The notes beneath the pieces were generated by a model, which searched no databases, was not told the origin of the DNA, and saw nothing but the letters and a program-made list of their open reading frames with translations. The position numbers and the translations under genes are program-made. A DNA stretch of 64,000 bases from Otatea glauca (lineage: Eukaryota > Streptophyta > Magnoliopsida > Poales > Poaceae), in the NCBI GenBank assembly GCA_036346275.1, contig CM070730.1, positions 41,214,918 through 41,278,917 of the forward strand, read 5' to 3'. Positions 23,305 to 33,347 of the stretch are shown piece by piece. Position 1 is the first letter of the stretch. The number at the start of each line of letters is the position of its first letter.

Positions 23305-24460
23305 TCAAGTGAAAAAATGACGTAGCTGTTCTATGTTCCAAGTGTTGCTGATTGCCGTGACGTCTTCTCGCTTGAGCTTGTAAGTCCCGGGGCGTACCAC
23401 TTCATCGACGACGTAAGGGCCTTCCCAGCTAGGGGAGAGCTTATGCTCGCATTTCTGGTTCTTTCTAAGGACGGATCTCATGGAGAATCTGCGGCTCCTC
23501 ATATTGCGTCCGTGATAAGCGTAGTAGCCTTGGAGAATATTTTCTGATTGAATCGTTTCTCGTCTTTGGCTTCTTCCGATCGGTCGAGGTCTTCTAGCCC
23601 GCTTTCTTCGGCGACTTCTTCATAGCTCGAGCCGTGGGGATCGAATTCTAGCTCGATGGGAGGATCGCCTCCGTGCGTACACTAGGAAGAAAGGTATTGC
23701 CGGTTGCTCTCTTGAGGGTGGTTCCACGGCCCAGTACCAAAGGCAATTCTTTCACCCACCGAGTGGCGTATCTCTTGACCGATCGAAAATTCTTGCTTTT
23801 AGGCCTTGTAATACCATAGCGTTGGCTCGCTTCGACCCGTTGCTCGAAGTGCGCTCTTGAAGCGAAGTAGATTTTACTCGAGTTCGTCACACGGTCTTGA
23901 AATCGCTGCTTACGAATGGGTGCCATTGTCAGTGATGATTAGGTTTGGAACTCCAAATCTAACCACGATTAGATTAAAGAACTCTTTGGCTTTTGCATTT
24001 GTTATTATCGCGGTGGTTTGGCCTCCACCCATTTGGTGAATTTATCAGCGGCCACGAAAGATGGGTGTGACCACCTTGAGCCTTTTTAAAGGTCCCACCA
24101 TATCGAGCCCCGGACCACAAGCGCCCGAGTTATGGGATGGTCTGCGATTCTGTCGGTTTGTTCGGTGGCGCGCAAGAAGCGACATCCTTCACATGTCCGG
24201 ACGATGTCCTCTGCGTCGATGACATGATCGGCGGAAAAATCCTTGGCGATAAGCTTTCCCGACTAGTGTTGATTCGCCGCATGGTTCCCACAAACTCGAG
24301 TGGATTTCCTTGAAGATCTCTCCTTCTTGTTCTAATATGCACCGTCGTAGTACACTGAGGAGCTCTTGCGATAGAGTTCCACCACGATCACCATATAGCT
24401 CTTGCTTGGCGCATTATTCGTTCGACACACGCGATCTTGGGTAACTTCGTCCTTCGCCAA
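23305..24460 (-). pseudogene. Tat-type integrase, mostly decayed
   Basis: The C-terminal end is clear: frame 23502-23305 encodes KLSPSWEGPYVVDEVVRPGTYKL and stops after IEQLRHFFT. Upstream, pieces of the core and N-terminus are spread over several frames (24342-23650), with repeated short indels. I could not follow the DDE triad in one frame. Position between aRNH and the antisense gene supports the call. Confidence 0.75.
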
Positions 24461-24538
24461 ATAGTCGGATCTGGGCTGTCAATCGGGGTAATGACTAGGA
24501 CTTACGCTTCTACACTTTTTTGGTGGCGTTTGTCTTCA

Positions 24539-25300
24539 TCAGAGTGCTAATCGTGGGCTTGTGAATTTCCTCGATGAATACACCCATGGGCCTTGTGGAT
24601 CGGTAGGATCCCATTTTGCTAGCTCGTCGGTAAGCCGTTGTCCGGCGAGCACATGAATAAGTTCAGTATCAAAGTTACCTTCTAGCTTGCGTACCTCGGG
24701 CAATATCGCCATCTCATCTTCAATGCGAGGACCATTCTTTTTGCACTTGGTTGACCACGAGCATTGAGTCTCATGAATCGCCAAGCGTCGGATCTAGAGC
24801 GATATGGCGATCACGAGCCCATGGATGAGTGCCTCGTGCTCGGCGGCGTTATTTGAAGCGGGAAAAAGTATTTGGAGAGCGTACCTCAACCTTTCTCCTC
24901 TTGGTGATATGAGCACGATCCAGCCCTGCTTGGCCATTGAGCATGAGGAGCCATCAAAGTACATCGTCCAATACTCGAGTTCTTTGGCAATCGCGAAACT
25001 TTGAAGCTCTGTCCCACTCGTAGTGAAGTCGGCGGCGCAGGATTTGATGGCGGTCACGGGGCTTAAATAGAATATCAAAGCTCCGAGCTCAACCGCCCAC
25101 TTTGCAATTCTCCCAATGGCCTCTTGATTGTGAAGTATATCCCCTATTGGGAAGGAAGTGACCACCAAAATATTGTGCTCTTGGAAGTAGTGCTTGAGTT
25201 TGCGAGACGTCAGGAGCACAGCATACAATAATTTTTGAATTTGTGGATACCGCACCTTGTATTCGCTCAGGACCTCGGCCATTGTGAAGTAGGCCGGGTG
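24539..25300 (-). pseudogene. Tat-type RNase H and archaeal-type RNase H
   Basis: Frame 25282-24794 holds the tail of the first RNase H (VRYPQIQKLLYAVLLTSRKL), the linker IGRIAKWAVELGAL, then the second domain: MYFDGSSCSMAKQGWIVLI and NNAAEHEALIHGL. The next segment (24784-24539) continues in another frame with VRKLEGNFDTELIHV. The RT-RNase H junction near 25290-25320 is also shifted. The two active-site regions are visible but not in one continuous frame. Confidence 0.82.
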
Positions 25301-25319
25301 TTGGATCTTACGCGCGTGG

Positions 25320-26341
25320 TCAGACTCCTCCCTTTCTCTGACTAATTGCCTGGCCGACTACATTAGTCGTTGCCGCGATGTAAAGTAGCAGAGGTTCTTC
25401 TGGCATCGGTGAAACCAAGATCGGGGGTGTCGTGAGGAAGGTCTTCAGATCCTCAAATGCCTGTTGTGCCTCTGGAGTCCACTGAAACTTGTCCTGCTTC
25501 TTAAGGAGTTTAAAGAATGTCATACCTCTCATTCCCAACCGAGAAATAAACCTGCTGAGTGAGGCCATGCATCCTGTGAGCTTCTGGACGTCCTTTTGGC
25601 AAGTCGGCGGTTCCATATTTGATATGGCTCTGATCTTCTCCGGGTTGGCTTCAATGCCTCGTTGCGATACGATGAACCCGAGTAGTTTTCCCAAAGATAC
25701 TCCGAACACACTCTTCTCGGGGTTGAGCTTCATGCTGAAGGCCCTTAGACTCTCGAATGTCTCGGTTAGGTCGGTGATAAGGTCCTTCTTCTCCCAAGTT
25801 TTCACCACAACATCGTCCACGTATGCTTCCACATTGCGTCCGAGCTGGGCGTGAAAACAACGCTGAATTGCGCCCTGGTACGTTGCACCAGCGTTTTTCA
25901 ACCCGAACACCATCGTGGTATAGCAAAAGGCTCCGAAAGACGTGATGAACGAAGTCTTGATATGATCTTCCGCCCTTAGGCAAATCTGATGGTAACCTGA
26001 GTAGGCATCGAGAAAACTCAAAATTTCGCACCCGGTGGTCGAGTCAACCACCTGATCGATTCGAGGCAGCCCAATGGTATCCTTCGGGCATGCCTTGTTG
26101 AGATCAGTATAGTCAACGCACATGCGCAAGTTTTATTCTTCTTTTGAACTAGTACAGGATTTGCTAACCAATCGGGGTGATACACCTCTTTGATGAAACA
26201 TGCAGCTAATAGCTTGGTGATCTCCTGCTTGATGGTGTTCCGACGATCTGGAGCGAATCGCCGAAGCCTTTGCTTGATGGGTTTTGCTTTTTCGTCGACG
26301 TGTAAGGAGTGCTCGATCACCTCCCTAGGAACACCTAGCAT
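25320..26341 (-). pseudogene. Tat-type reverse transcriptase, YVDD intact, frameshift near its start
   Basis: RT copies the element RNA into DNA. Frame 26129-25320 is open for 269 residues: MCVDYTDLNKACPKD, FLDAYSGYHQI, the catalytic YVDD (about 25811-25822), LLGFIVSQRGIEANPEKI, then the connection region. The N-terminal fingers (VYHPDWLANPVLVQKK) lie in the neighbouring frame 26341-26018, so one indel near 26130 separates them. Apart from this the domain looks complete, and it is better preserved than the Tat copy at 10780. Confidence 0.88.
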
Positions 26342-26699
26342 GTCGAATGGTTTCCAGGTAAAGATGTCTTTGTTAGTTTGAAGAAAGGTGACGAGCGCGC
26401 TTTCCTATTTACCTTCGAGCCTGTCCGATCGAGTTGTCTTGGGCCAGTCGGATGGGTCGAGGTTGATTCTCTTGGTTCCTTCGCCAGGAGCTTCATTCCC
26501 CGGCGTGGCCTTCTTCTTAGACGGGATGTCGCCTTCTTCACCTGCCGCGTAACCGCTTCGCTTGGATTTCCTTTCTTTCGCCGTGCTGCCTCACCTTCGG
26601 CAAGTTCATGGTTTCTCGATCGCATTCGGGGACCGCTTGATGTCATTGCGGACCGTGATGGCGCTCCTTGGTCCAAACATCTTCATCGTTAAGTAGGTG

Positions 26700-27081
26700 T
26701 TTTGCAGAATGGCCATGAACCAAGGCCAATCGGGTCTTCGGGATAGTGTGATCGCCATCTCGAAGTCTGCTACCTCAAAATTTATGTACTCGATCCGGTA
26801 GTTGTCCTTGGTGCGAAGGTGACGGGCAAGAAATCTGTCAAGTGGAGCGGCGATGCTCGGGAATCACACCATGGAGCGGCAGTGCTCGGCCTTAGCTCGG
26901 AGAGGGAATGTTCATGTCGTTGAGCGTTTTGGAGAACAAGGCGTTGAGTCCACTCCCTCCATCGATCGGGACCTTCTTGAGCCTCGTGGCTATGGATAGC
27001 GGTCGAGCACTGGGGAACTTACGGATGTAGAACCGGTTGGGGTGGTCCGGTGGTCGAAGGTGATTGGTACCTCGGACCACC
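26700..27081 (-). pseudogene. Tat-type aspartic protease region, degraded
   Basis: Between gag and RT the minus strand encodes PLSIATRLKKVPIDGGSGL, where DGGSG matches the degenerate active site used by Tat proteases. It is followed by ALFSKTLNDMNI and then a stop at 26892. A further piece (FEMAITLSRRPDWPWFMAIL at about 26710-26770) lies in another frame. The domain is recognisable but broken. Confidence 0.7.
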
Positions 27082-29001
27082 TCAGATATTGGGGTTCGCT
27101 GGTTCCACCGCATTAATCTCCCGAGCGGTAAGCTTTTGCTTCCGCCTGGACTCATATCCGGTGGAGCCCCCGTATATGTAGTTCAACTCGTGCTCGGGCT
27201 GTTGAAAATCGTCTTCATCATTAAGATCCTTCTTCTTGGCCGTTTCTTCCTTGGCTGGAGCTGGCTGCTTGTTGCTCTCACACACAAAACGCTTCAAGGT
27301 GAAGCAGTCTTTGGCGGCGTGCTTTACTTTAGGGTGGAAGGGACAGATCGCTTCCATGACGCTGCTATATTCAAGCGCTTCTCTCCGCATGGCTGGGGGC
27401 CGGCTGCGCTCGGCCATCGCTACTAGCTCTTCGCCCATCCGCTTCTTACCCTTGTGCTTGGAGGACTCAGGCTTATCGCCTTTGTTCTTCGGATGTGGGC
27501 GTTCCTCTTGGTGTTCAGCCAGGGCGTCTAAGGCTGTGGCGTAGCGGTCGGCCAGCGCGAACATCTCCTTCACAGATGTCGGGGGTTTCCTAGACATTTT
27601 CTTGATTAGATCAGGATCACTTACCCCTTTCTAGAAGGCTGCTACCACCACCGCTTCAGATACATCCCTGATGGTTTTCTTCTTCTGCATGAAACGCCGG
27701 ATGAAGTCGCTCAGCGTCTCGTCCTTCTTCTGATGAAGCTGGTAGAGGTCCCACGGGGTGCCAGGCCTCTCGTAGGTTCCCTGAAAGTTCGTGATGAATT
27801 GTTCACAGAGATCGCTCCAGGAGTCCACCGAGTTTACCGGTAACCCTGTGAGCGAAGCTTGAGTTGAGGGGGTGAGATTGATCGGTAGATAATTTTCCAT
27901 TACGTTTTGATTGCCCCCGCCGGCCTTAACCGCCAGGGTGTAGACCTGTAGCCAAGTTTCAGGATCTCACTCCCCGTCAAACTTTATGATGCCCTTGGGG
28001 TTGATTCCGTCAGGCCATACCACTCGGCGCAGCCGAGGAGTAAACTCTCGGATCCCGTCAATAGGTCTCTCATCATGATGAGGGGGAGTCCGACGTGGCG
28101 AGCCTCTGGCTCGGCGATGGTCATTAACGTGCCGGGGTGGAGTTTGGCGCGGCAAGCTCATGGCTCGATGGTCGTCGTAATCACGACCCCGGCGATGATA
28201 GTCCCTATGGTCGTCACGGTCGTCGTACCTCTGATCACCTCGTCGATCACGACCGGTGCCGAAACGATCGTAATCGTCGTGGTGCCCGCGTCGATCTTCT
28301 TCGTCCCGCTCCTGCCGTCTAGCGATGATGTCTTGGCGGAGGTCGCGGTTGATAATTTGGCGTGCATCGCCGAGAGGTGGCGTATGGCGCTGACTGTCGG
28401 TATTCCGACTAGTTGCGGTCCGACTGCTGGCGACGCGAGTAGCGGGGTGGGAGCGCGAGTGCACCTCACCTACTGGCTTTTCCTGATTCTGCTGGATTGC
28501 TGCCGCCGTCACCATGGCCTTGATCTGGGCCACGATCGGGGCCGCTGGGCTATCCGATGCAACCATCGGGTCCAGTGTGTCGAGAAGCGTCTTGGAAGCG
28601 ATGACGTTCTGCATCGGTGTCCGAAAGACGGATTGGTCTCTGAACCTGGACTGCAGGATATCCTCGTGGACATTGCGGCCGCGCGATCGAAGAGATTGCA
28701 CCTGCACCTCCTTACCCTTACGAAGGCGATCTTCCTCCGTGGCCTCTTGGTCTTCTTGATGGAGATCGGTCCCCTGCTCCTTGATCTCGAAGACGCCGTG
28801 AAAATCGTAGCAATTCTTCACAATGCCGACTGGTTTTCTGAGTGAGTCAGAGCGGCATACCTGAGATGGGCTGGTCTGATCTTCACTAGATTGGATCTGG
28901 CTTTGGACCAGGCATACAAGCTCTCCGCGCTTATCCGCGATGAAATCCAAACTTCCGAAGCGGAAGGCTTGCCCGAGAGACGAAGGTGGCGATGAATCCA
29001 C
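27082..29001 (-). pseudogene. Tat-type gag with two in-frame stops
   Basis: Three consecutive open stretches share one frame and are separated by stops at about 27967 (TGA) and 27631 (TAG). The first (from ATG 29001) has a long Arg/Asp-rich disordered part around 28100-28330. The second has the capsid core WSDLCEQFITNFQGTYERPG and DETLSDFIRRFMQKK. The third carries the nucleocapsid-like CPFHPKVKHAAKDCF motif and an acidic tail. The frame is preserved end to end, so only two point mutations disable it. A single-stop TGA/TAG pattern fits C-to-T decay of methylated DNA. Confidence 0.87.
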
Positions 29002-29044
29002 CGATTCTTCGCCATCAAATGCAGAGGAAAAGATTATAGCGCTT

Positions 29045-29064
29045 CCCCTACCTGGCGCGCCAAC
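29045..29064 (-). promoter_or_regulatory. Primer binding site of the Tat element
   Basis: The minus strand reads TGGCGCGCCAGGTAGGGGAA just inside the LTR end (29067). It resembles the TGGCGC-type primer sites of Tat elements and differs from the initiator-Met site of the Tekay-like element. The exact tRNA was not determined. Confidence 0.75.
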
Positions 29065-29066
29065 TG

Positions 29067-29596
29067 TCGACTTTTGTAGTCGGCAATGAATTTATGGGGC
29101 AGCCGCTAGATCTCAAACTCGAAGGTCACACAAGACAAGGGTTTAGACAGGTTCAGGCCCTCAGCGATGGAGCTAATACCCTAATCCTGTGTGCTGGGAA
29201 TATACGGATCTCTTGAATCTAAGATTGCTCAAAGCGCAATGTGCTCTAGGCGATATGAGGTGTGCTATGCTCAATGGCTTGATCCTTGTTGTTGCCCGCC
29301 CTCTCCCTTATATACTGGGGGTGGTGCGGCTTACAGAGTCCTGATTGGTTAGGAGATTCCCGATCGTTTACTAGATTCTAATCGGTTACAGGATAGAGTT
29401 TACATCTTTGTCTACCCTATCAACGACTCGGATTACAACTGTATCTTTTATATCTAAATATACATAACTGTCTATAGGATGTGCTCCCTCTTCCATACTG
29501 CAACAGAGCTTGGCGCGGGAAATAGCCTTTGGGCCTGTCTTTTCCTCAGGTGACGTTGGGCCGGTCATGGATATACCTAGTTCCATATATTCCACA
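29067..29596 (-). repeat. 5' LTR of the minus-strand Tat element (530 bp)
   Basis: On the coding strand it starts TGTGGAATATATGG and ends ACAAAAGTCGACA, with TG...CA ends. A diverged inverted copy is present at 31939-34339. It contains a TATATAAGGG motif (complement of 29310-29319) that can serve as the TATA box. Confidence 0.9.
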
Positions 29597-30310
29597 GGGT
29601 TGTATCCGGCGAAAAACAAAATGAAGAGCCAGACCAACTCCCGTGAGACCATCCTCCTTCAATCGCTCAATCAGGGCAAAGAGTTCGTGCACCTGGTTCA
29701 TGTCCGCAGCATTGGGTGTAGAAACCCAAGAAAGGGACACCTTAGGCCGGCGCCCGAAAAAGGAGGGAAGAGCAGGATTGGGATTGGCACAGTAGATCCA
29801 CTCCTGGTGCCAGCCCTTATTGGAAGTTTTGAAGGGGATAGCAAAGTAATTTTTCTTTAACCCCTCCCGCTGCTGAAATCCGGCTCCCCCGATAACCTTG
29901 GGGTCGCACTTTGAGGGGTAAGGCTTCTGAAGGTAAAAATGGCGAAAAAGATCAAAATGGGGGCGGATCCCCAGGAAAGCCTCACAGAGGTGAACAAATA
30001 GAAAAATCTGCAGGATGGAATTGGGATTCAAGTTCACCAATTCAATGCTGTAAAAGAAGAGACAACCACGAAGGAAGACGCAGGCAGGAAGGCCCAGCCC
30101 GCGTTGAAAGAAGGATTTAAAGACCACAATCTCCTCGGAGCGAGAGGTTGGGATGGATTCACCTGCGGCCGGCCACGCAGAGATCAAAGGCAGGGCAGGA
30201 AGAACCCCGTCATCCACCATGGCTTGCAACCGCTCCTTTGTCGTAATCGAGGTGGTCCAATCTTAACGCAAAGGCTGCGGGGAAGTTTTCTTGGAAGATT
30301 GAGAAGACAT
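29597..30310 (-). pseudogene. Antisense gene of the second Tat copy, N-terminal domain, cut by insertion
   Basis: The start is at ATG 30310 (MSSQSSKK), followed by one TAA at about 30263. From 30229 the frame is open and encodes FQRGLGLPACVFLRGCLFF, NLNPNSILQIFLFVHLCEAF and PHFDLFRHFYLQKPYPSK, the same domain as 20640-21040 but unbroken here. The protein is cut at about 29597, where the LTR of the opposite Tat element begins. Because this half is intact where its partner is frameshifted, the two copies decayed independently. Confidence 0.82.
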
Positions 30311-30841
30311 TTTCAGAGGAAAAGACCAACGGCGACGCAAGGATGCAAGCGCGACAGCAGTTAACCCTAGCGGCGGAGAAGGCGGAGAGACAAAGGAAGC
30401 AGAAGAGGTAGGAGTGCGCGATGGGAAAAATGAACCGTCGGCTTAGTCCTTAAAGGGGGAAAAATTGGGTTTTCGCCGAATCGGCGGGAAAAAGATTGCG
30501 GAATCTCTAGCCCTGCTCTACGCTTCGTAATGATTTGCTAGCCTGGCGTCCTGACATACAGAGGCAGTTATGGTTTGACCAAGTCATGTTTGGGACACGT
30601 TGCTCACACGATGGGATGTTTAACCACTTATCGAACTAAGCGAGACGTGGGTGTCCTCCAGTCCGGATTAAAAATATCTTCTTGTGATATGCCCTATGTT
30701 GGGTCGCTAGGTGGTTACCGCATAACGGAATCATATATCACGAGTTGAGCCTAAACGGGCACGAATCCAATGGTATGCCCCATGAGGGTCGAAAAGCTGT
30801 GCGTCGTAATAAACGAGTACGGATGCCATTCGGATAAACCT

Positions 30842-31165
30842 CGATATGTCCCAAGTCGGACCAGAGCTGTATCCTACACCAGTTGGATATGGGTATCACT
30901 CGGCCAAGAGCCACGTATGTACGGTACGCTCCAAGTTGAGCCTAAGCTATATCCTACACCAGTCGGATATAGGTATCACTCAGCCAAGAGCCAAGAAAAT
31001 TCTGATATGTCCAAAGTTGGACCTAAGCTATATCCTACAGCAGTCGGATATGGGTATCACTCGGCTAAGAGTCCTGCAAATCCTAATATGTCCCAAGTCG
31101 GACCTAAGATGTATCCTACGACGGTTGGGTGCGGATATCGCTCGACCAAGGAACCATACAAGCTT
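30842..31165 (+). repeat. Tandem array of four ~81-bp units
   Basis: Unit starts are near 30842, 30921, 31003 and 31085. Each unit carries a TATGTCC.AAGT.G start, TATCCTAC in the middle and GGTATCACTC near the end. A matching but more decayed array lies at 19600-20130 in inverse orientation. It sits between the two antisense genes of the Tat element. 30311-30841 between the start of the large antisense gene and the array shows no coding signal. Confidence 0.85.
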
Positions 31166-31234
31166 CGAAGCGCCCCAAGCTGGGTCTAAGCTACGTCAGA
31201 CGATAATCATGGAAAACACTTCGAAAGGTACTTC

Positions 31235-31272
31235 TTTATTATATATAAAATTCCCAGGCATTATGCCTGGGA
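31235..31272 (-). terminator. Hairpin and poly(A) signal downstream of the small antisense ORF
   Basis: TCCCAGGCA (31252-31260) and TGCCTGGGA (31264-31272) form a perfect 9-bp stem with a 3-base loop. It is followed on the minus strand by AATAAA (31240-31235). This is a plausible 3' end for the antisense transcript. Confidence 0.5.
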
Positions 31273-31283
31273 GAACATTACAT

Positions 31284-31499
31284 TTATAGGGGTCCTACAC
31301 TTCCCCGACGCACACGACCCAGTGCCTCCACGAGGGCCTCCCTAGCCCTATAAAAGGCAGGGAAGATCTCGAGGAAGGCGTCGATGGCAGCGCGGTCGCG
31401 GGCGACCGCCTCCTCCTCGGCCAATTCCTCCATGGCACGGTCGTAGGCCTCCCACAGCTCGGCGAGCTCGAGGTCCCGGTCGTCCTTGTAGTTCCTCAT
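31284..31499 (-). CDS. Small antisense ORF of the Tat element (71 aa), function unknown
   Basis: An unbroken 71-residue frame from ATG 31499 to a stop at 31284. It is rich in Glu, Ala, Arg and Leu and predicted helical by eye (ELAELWEAYDRAMEELAEEE), with no cysteines or motifs that I recognise. It lies on the minus strand between the ~81-bp repeats and the 3' LTR, antisense to the element. A TATA box is about 85 bases upstream, and a hairpin plus AATAAA lie 12-49 bases downstream, so it has the parts of a short gene. It is the cleanest frame of this element. It could be a remnant of a larger coiled-coil gene or a chance ORF in GC-rich DNA. Confidence 0.55.
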   Translation of the reverse strand: MRNYKDDRDLELAELWEAYDRAMEELAEEEAVARDRAAIDAFLEIFPAFYRAREALVEALGRVRRGSVGPL

Positions 31500-31938
31500 C
31501 CCAATGAAGAAGATAGAAGCTTGAAGCCAAAAGGTGGAGGATTAAGCATGAAGGAATACATCCCAGAAGCATTGGTTCGCATTTTATAGCCGATGCGGAA
31601 GGGTTGAAGTAAATGCGAAGATGCAATAACACCAAAAACCGAGGAGGATTGGAGTTAAGATCATTTCAGAAGCCAAAGAGGTTCTGGGAAAATGAATCGG
31701 CATGGGAAATCAAAAACGACTTTGAAGATCGTCCGGCATTGACCCTTGAAGATTATGATCAGTTGAAAAAAACCTGGGGGTTATATTCGAGTCCTTCATA
31801 ATCCCCTTGCTGCAAGAAGGAATATTCAGATCTAAGAAGAAACCAAACAGAAGTTTTTGCTAGAAGCTGAAAGCACGGATCCAAGTTAAGTCCCAGATAA
31901 AGATATAGCAACCGGATCATGAATCACTCGGGGGCTAC
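31500..31938 (+). other. Noncoding 3' end of the Tat element with polypurine tract
   Basis: No supported ORF. The segment ends in ACTCGGGGGCTAC directly before the LTR start TGTGGAATAT at 31939, which fits the plus-strand primer tract. Confidence 0.6.
31582..31588 (-). promoter_or_regulatory. TATA box upstream of the small antisense ORF
   Basis: The minus strand reads GGCTATAAAATGCG, a strong TATAAAA match about 85 bases before ATG 31499. Confidence 0.6.
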
Positions 31939-32137
31939 TGTGGAATATATGAAACCAGGTGTCTTCATAACCGGCCCAGCATCGCCTAAGAGGAAGACAG
32001 GGCCGAGAGGAAGGCCCAAAGGATAAGCTCCGCGCCAAGCCTTGCTACCGTGCGCAAGGGGGTACATCCTATAGACAGTTGAATGTATGTTTAGATATAA
32101 AAGATATGATTGTAATCCGGGTCGTTAATAGGGTAGA
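31939..32137 (+). repeat. 3' LTR of the second Tat element, first piece
   Basis: It begins TGTGGAATATATGAAACC and matches the complement of 29596-29410 down to GGGTAGA, where the copia-type LTR begins. Confidence 0.87.
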
Positions 32138-32264
32138 TGAAGGACCATGTGGAGGTCCATCCATGTTTATGATGAGTATTTGACTTTATGTGATCTAGGA
32201 TAGCTTACATTTGAGTTTGGATTTAAAATGGATTTCAAGTTGGAAGTGCCTTTGCGTCAGACCA

Positions 32265-32440
32265 ATTTAGGATAGACTTCACGTTTGCACCGGACCAAGG
32301 GAAATGAGAAACAGAGAGTTTTCCATTGCATACGACCAAGGAAATGAGAAGCAGAGTTTCCCATTCACGCCGGACCAAGGGAAGAGGGAAACAGAGAGTT
32401 TCCCATTTGCGCCGGACTGATTGTTTCGCGCTAGACCAAG
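32265..32440 (+). repeat. Short tandem repeats (about 50-60 bp) in the copia-type LTR
   Basis: Three to four imperfect copies of a unit with GGACCAAGGGAAATGAGAAA and CAGAGAGTTTCCCATT. Confidence 0.7.
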
Positions 32441-32444
32441 TCAC

Positions 32445-32830
32445 AGTGAGTTTCACGTGTACGCTAGACCGGTTTTGACGGCCAGCAGTAATTAGCATTT
32501 TTGACGGTCTTCCCTTGCTCAAAACATTATTTGGTCTACATGAAAGTTGTAGAGAATTTCAAGACACATCCTTTTCATGTCGACAAGTTTTTCATTTGAG
32601 CAACAAAAAAATCATAGAAAATCGGGAAGTTTAACAGAGAATCTCACGTTTACGCAAGACCAATTTTGACAGAGTGCAGTAATATGCCTTTTTGAAGGTC
32701 TTCCCGTGCTCAAAAAATTATGTGTTCTACATGAAAGTTGTATAGAATTGCGAAACGCAACTTTTTCATGTTGACAAGTTTTTCATCGGAGCAACAGAAC
32801 AAATCATAAAAAATTGAGAAGATTAGTGCT
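32445..32830 (+). repeat. Two ~190-bp direct repeats in the copia-type LTR
   Basis: CTACATGAAAGTTGTA, GTCTTCCC.TGCTCAAAA and GACAAGTTTTTCAT occur in the same order in both halves. The unit is not present in the LTRs at 47-61 kb, so it is specific to this subfamily. Confidence 0.75.
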
Positions 32831-33339
32831 GTATTGAAAACAGGATGTTTGCATTTGATTGAAGTGTTTTGGTCCGTTTTGGTCTATTCTAACCCAAATT
32901 CGTGATAGAATTGATGCGTTGGGTTCATGGTGGAACTAAGAAGGGTTTTCTTGTCTTTGTGGATGTAGGACTTCATTTGGTGGTCATGGTGAGGCGAAGG
33001 GAGGTTGGAACTAGGCATGGGATGGCCGGAGGTTCATGTTGGCCAGATGTTCGCCGGAAGATGGCCGGAGATGAAGTCGGTGCAGTCCCAAGAGTCAAGA
33101 GATCAGTGGAGAAGCTAGATTATCACTACTTGGATCAAGGAGAGCTGTTGGGTTGCTGTTCTGGAAGATAGAGTAGTGGATAAGTGTAGCTTACTTTGAG
33201 ATCCGTGCAAGAAAACACATGTTATGGTAGGGTTTTGGGTTAGCCCTTGCATGGCTGGTTGAGTGGGTTAATCCTAGCCCTTGATGGATGCTCTAGGGTT
33301 TAGAGGCTCATCCAAGGGTGGTAGGTGGCCCAAGAGTTG

Positions 33340-33347
33340 TATAAATA
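33340..33347 (+). promoter_or_regulatory. TATA box of the copia-type LTR
   Basis: TATAAATA followed by GGGGTGGGGGG. The same arrangement is present in the three other LTRs of the family. Confidence 0.65.

Larger units (their letters stand above)
19597..29596 (-). mobile_element. Tat-lineage Ty3/gypsy element with spliced antisense gene, 3' LTR lost
   Basis: On the minus strand: LTR (29596-29067), primer site, gag, protease, RT, RNase H, aRNH, integrase (to about 23305), then a plus-strand antisense gene (20470-23047) and a tandem-repeat block (about 19600-20130). The 3' LTR would lie further left but is separated by the Tekay-like insertion ending at 19596 and by the gap. The right edge lies inside the antisense gene of a second copy of the same family in opposite orientation. 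Confidence 0.9.

Noticed and set aside
28075..28845. A 256-residue plus-strand frame
   Set aside because: It is the mirror of the Arg/Asp-rich part of the Tat gag, which is clearly coding on the minus strand.
30842..31165. CRISPR-like regular repeats
   Set aside because: Units are continuous ~81-bp tandem copies without unique spacers, in plant retrotransposon sequence.
32902..33171. An 89-residue plus-strand frame in the copia-type LTR fragment
   Set aside because: It lies upstream of the LTR TATA box, and matching parts of the other LTRs of the family do not keep the frame open.
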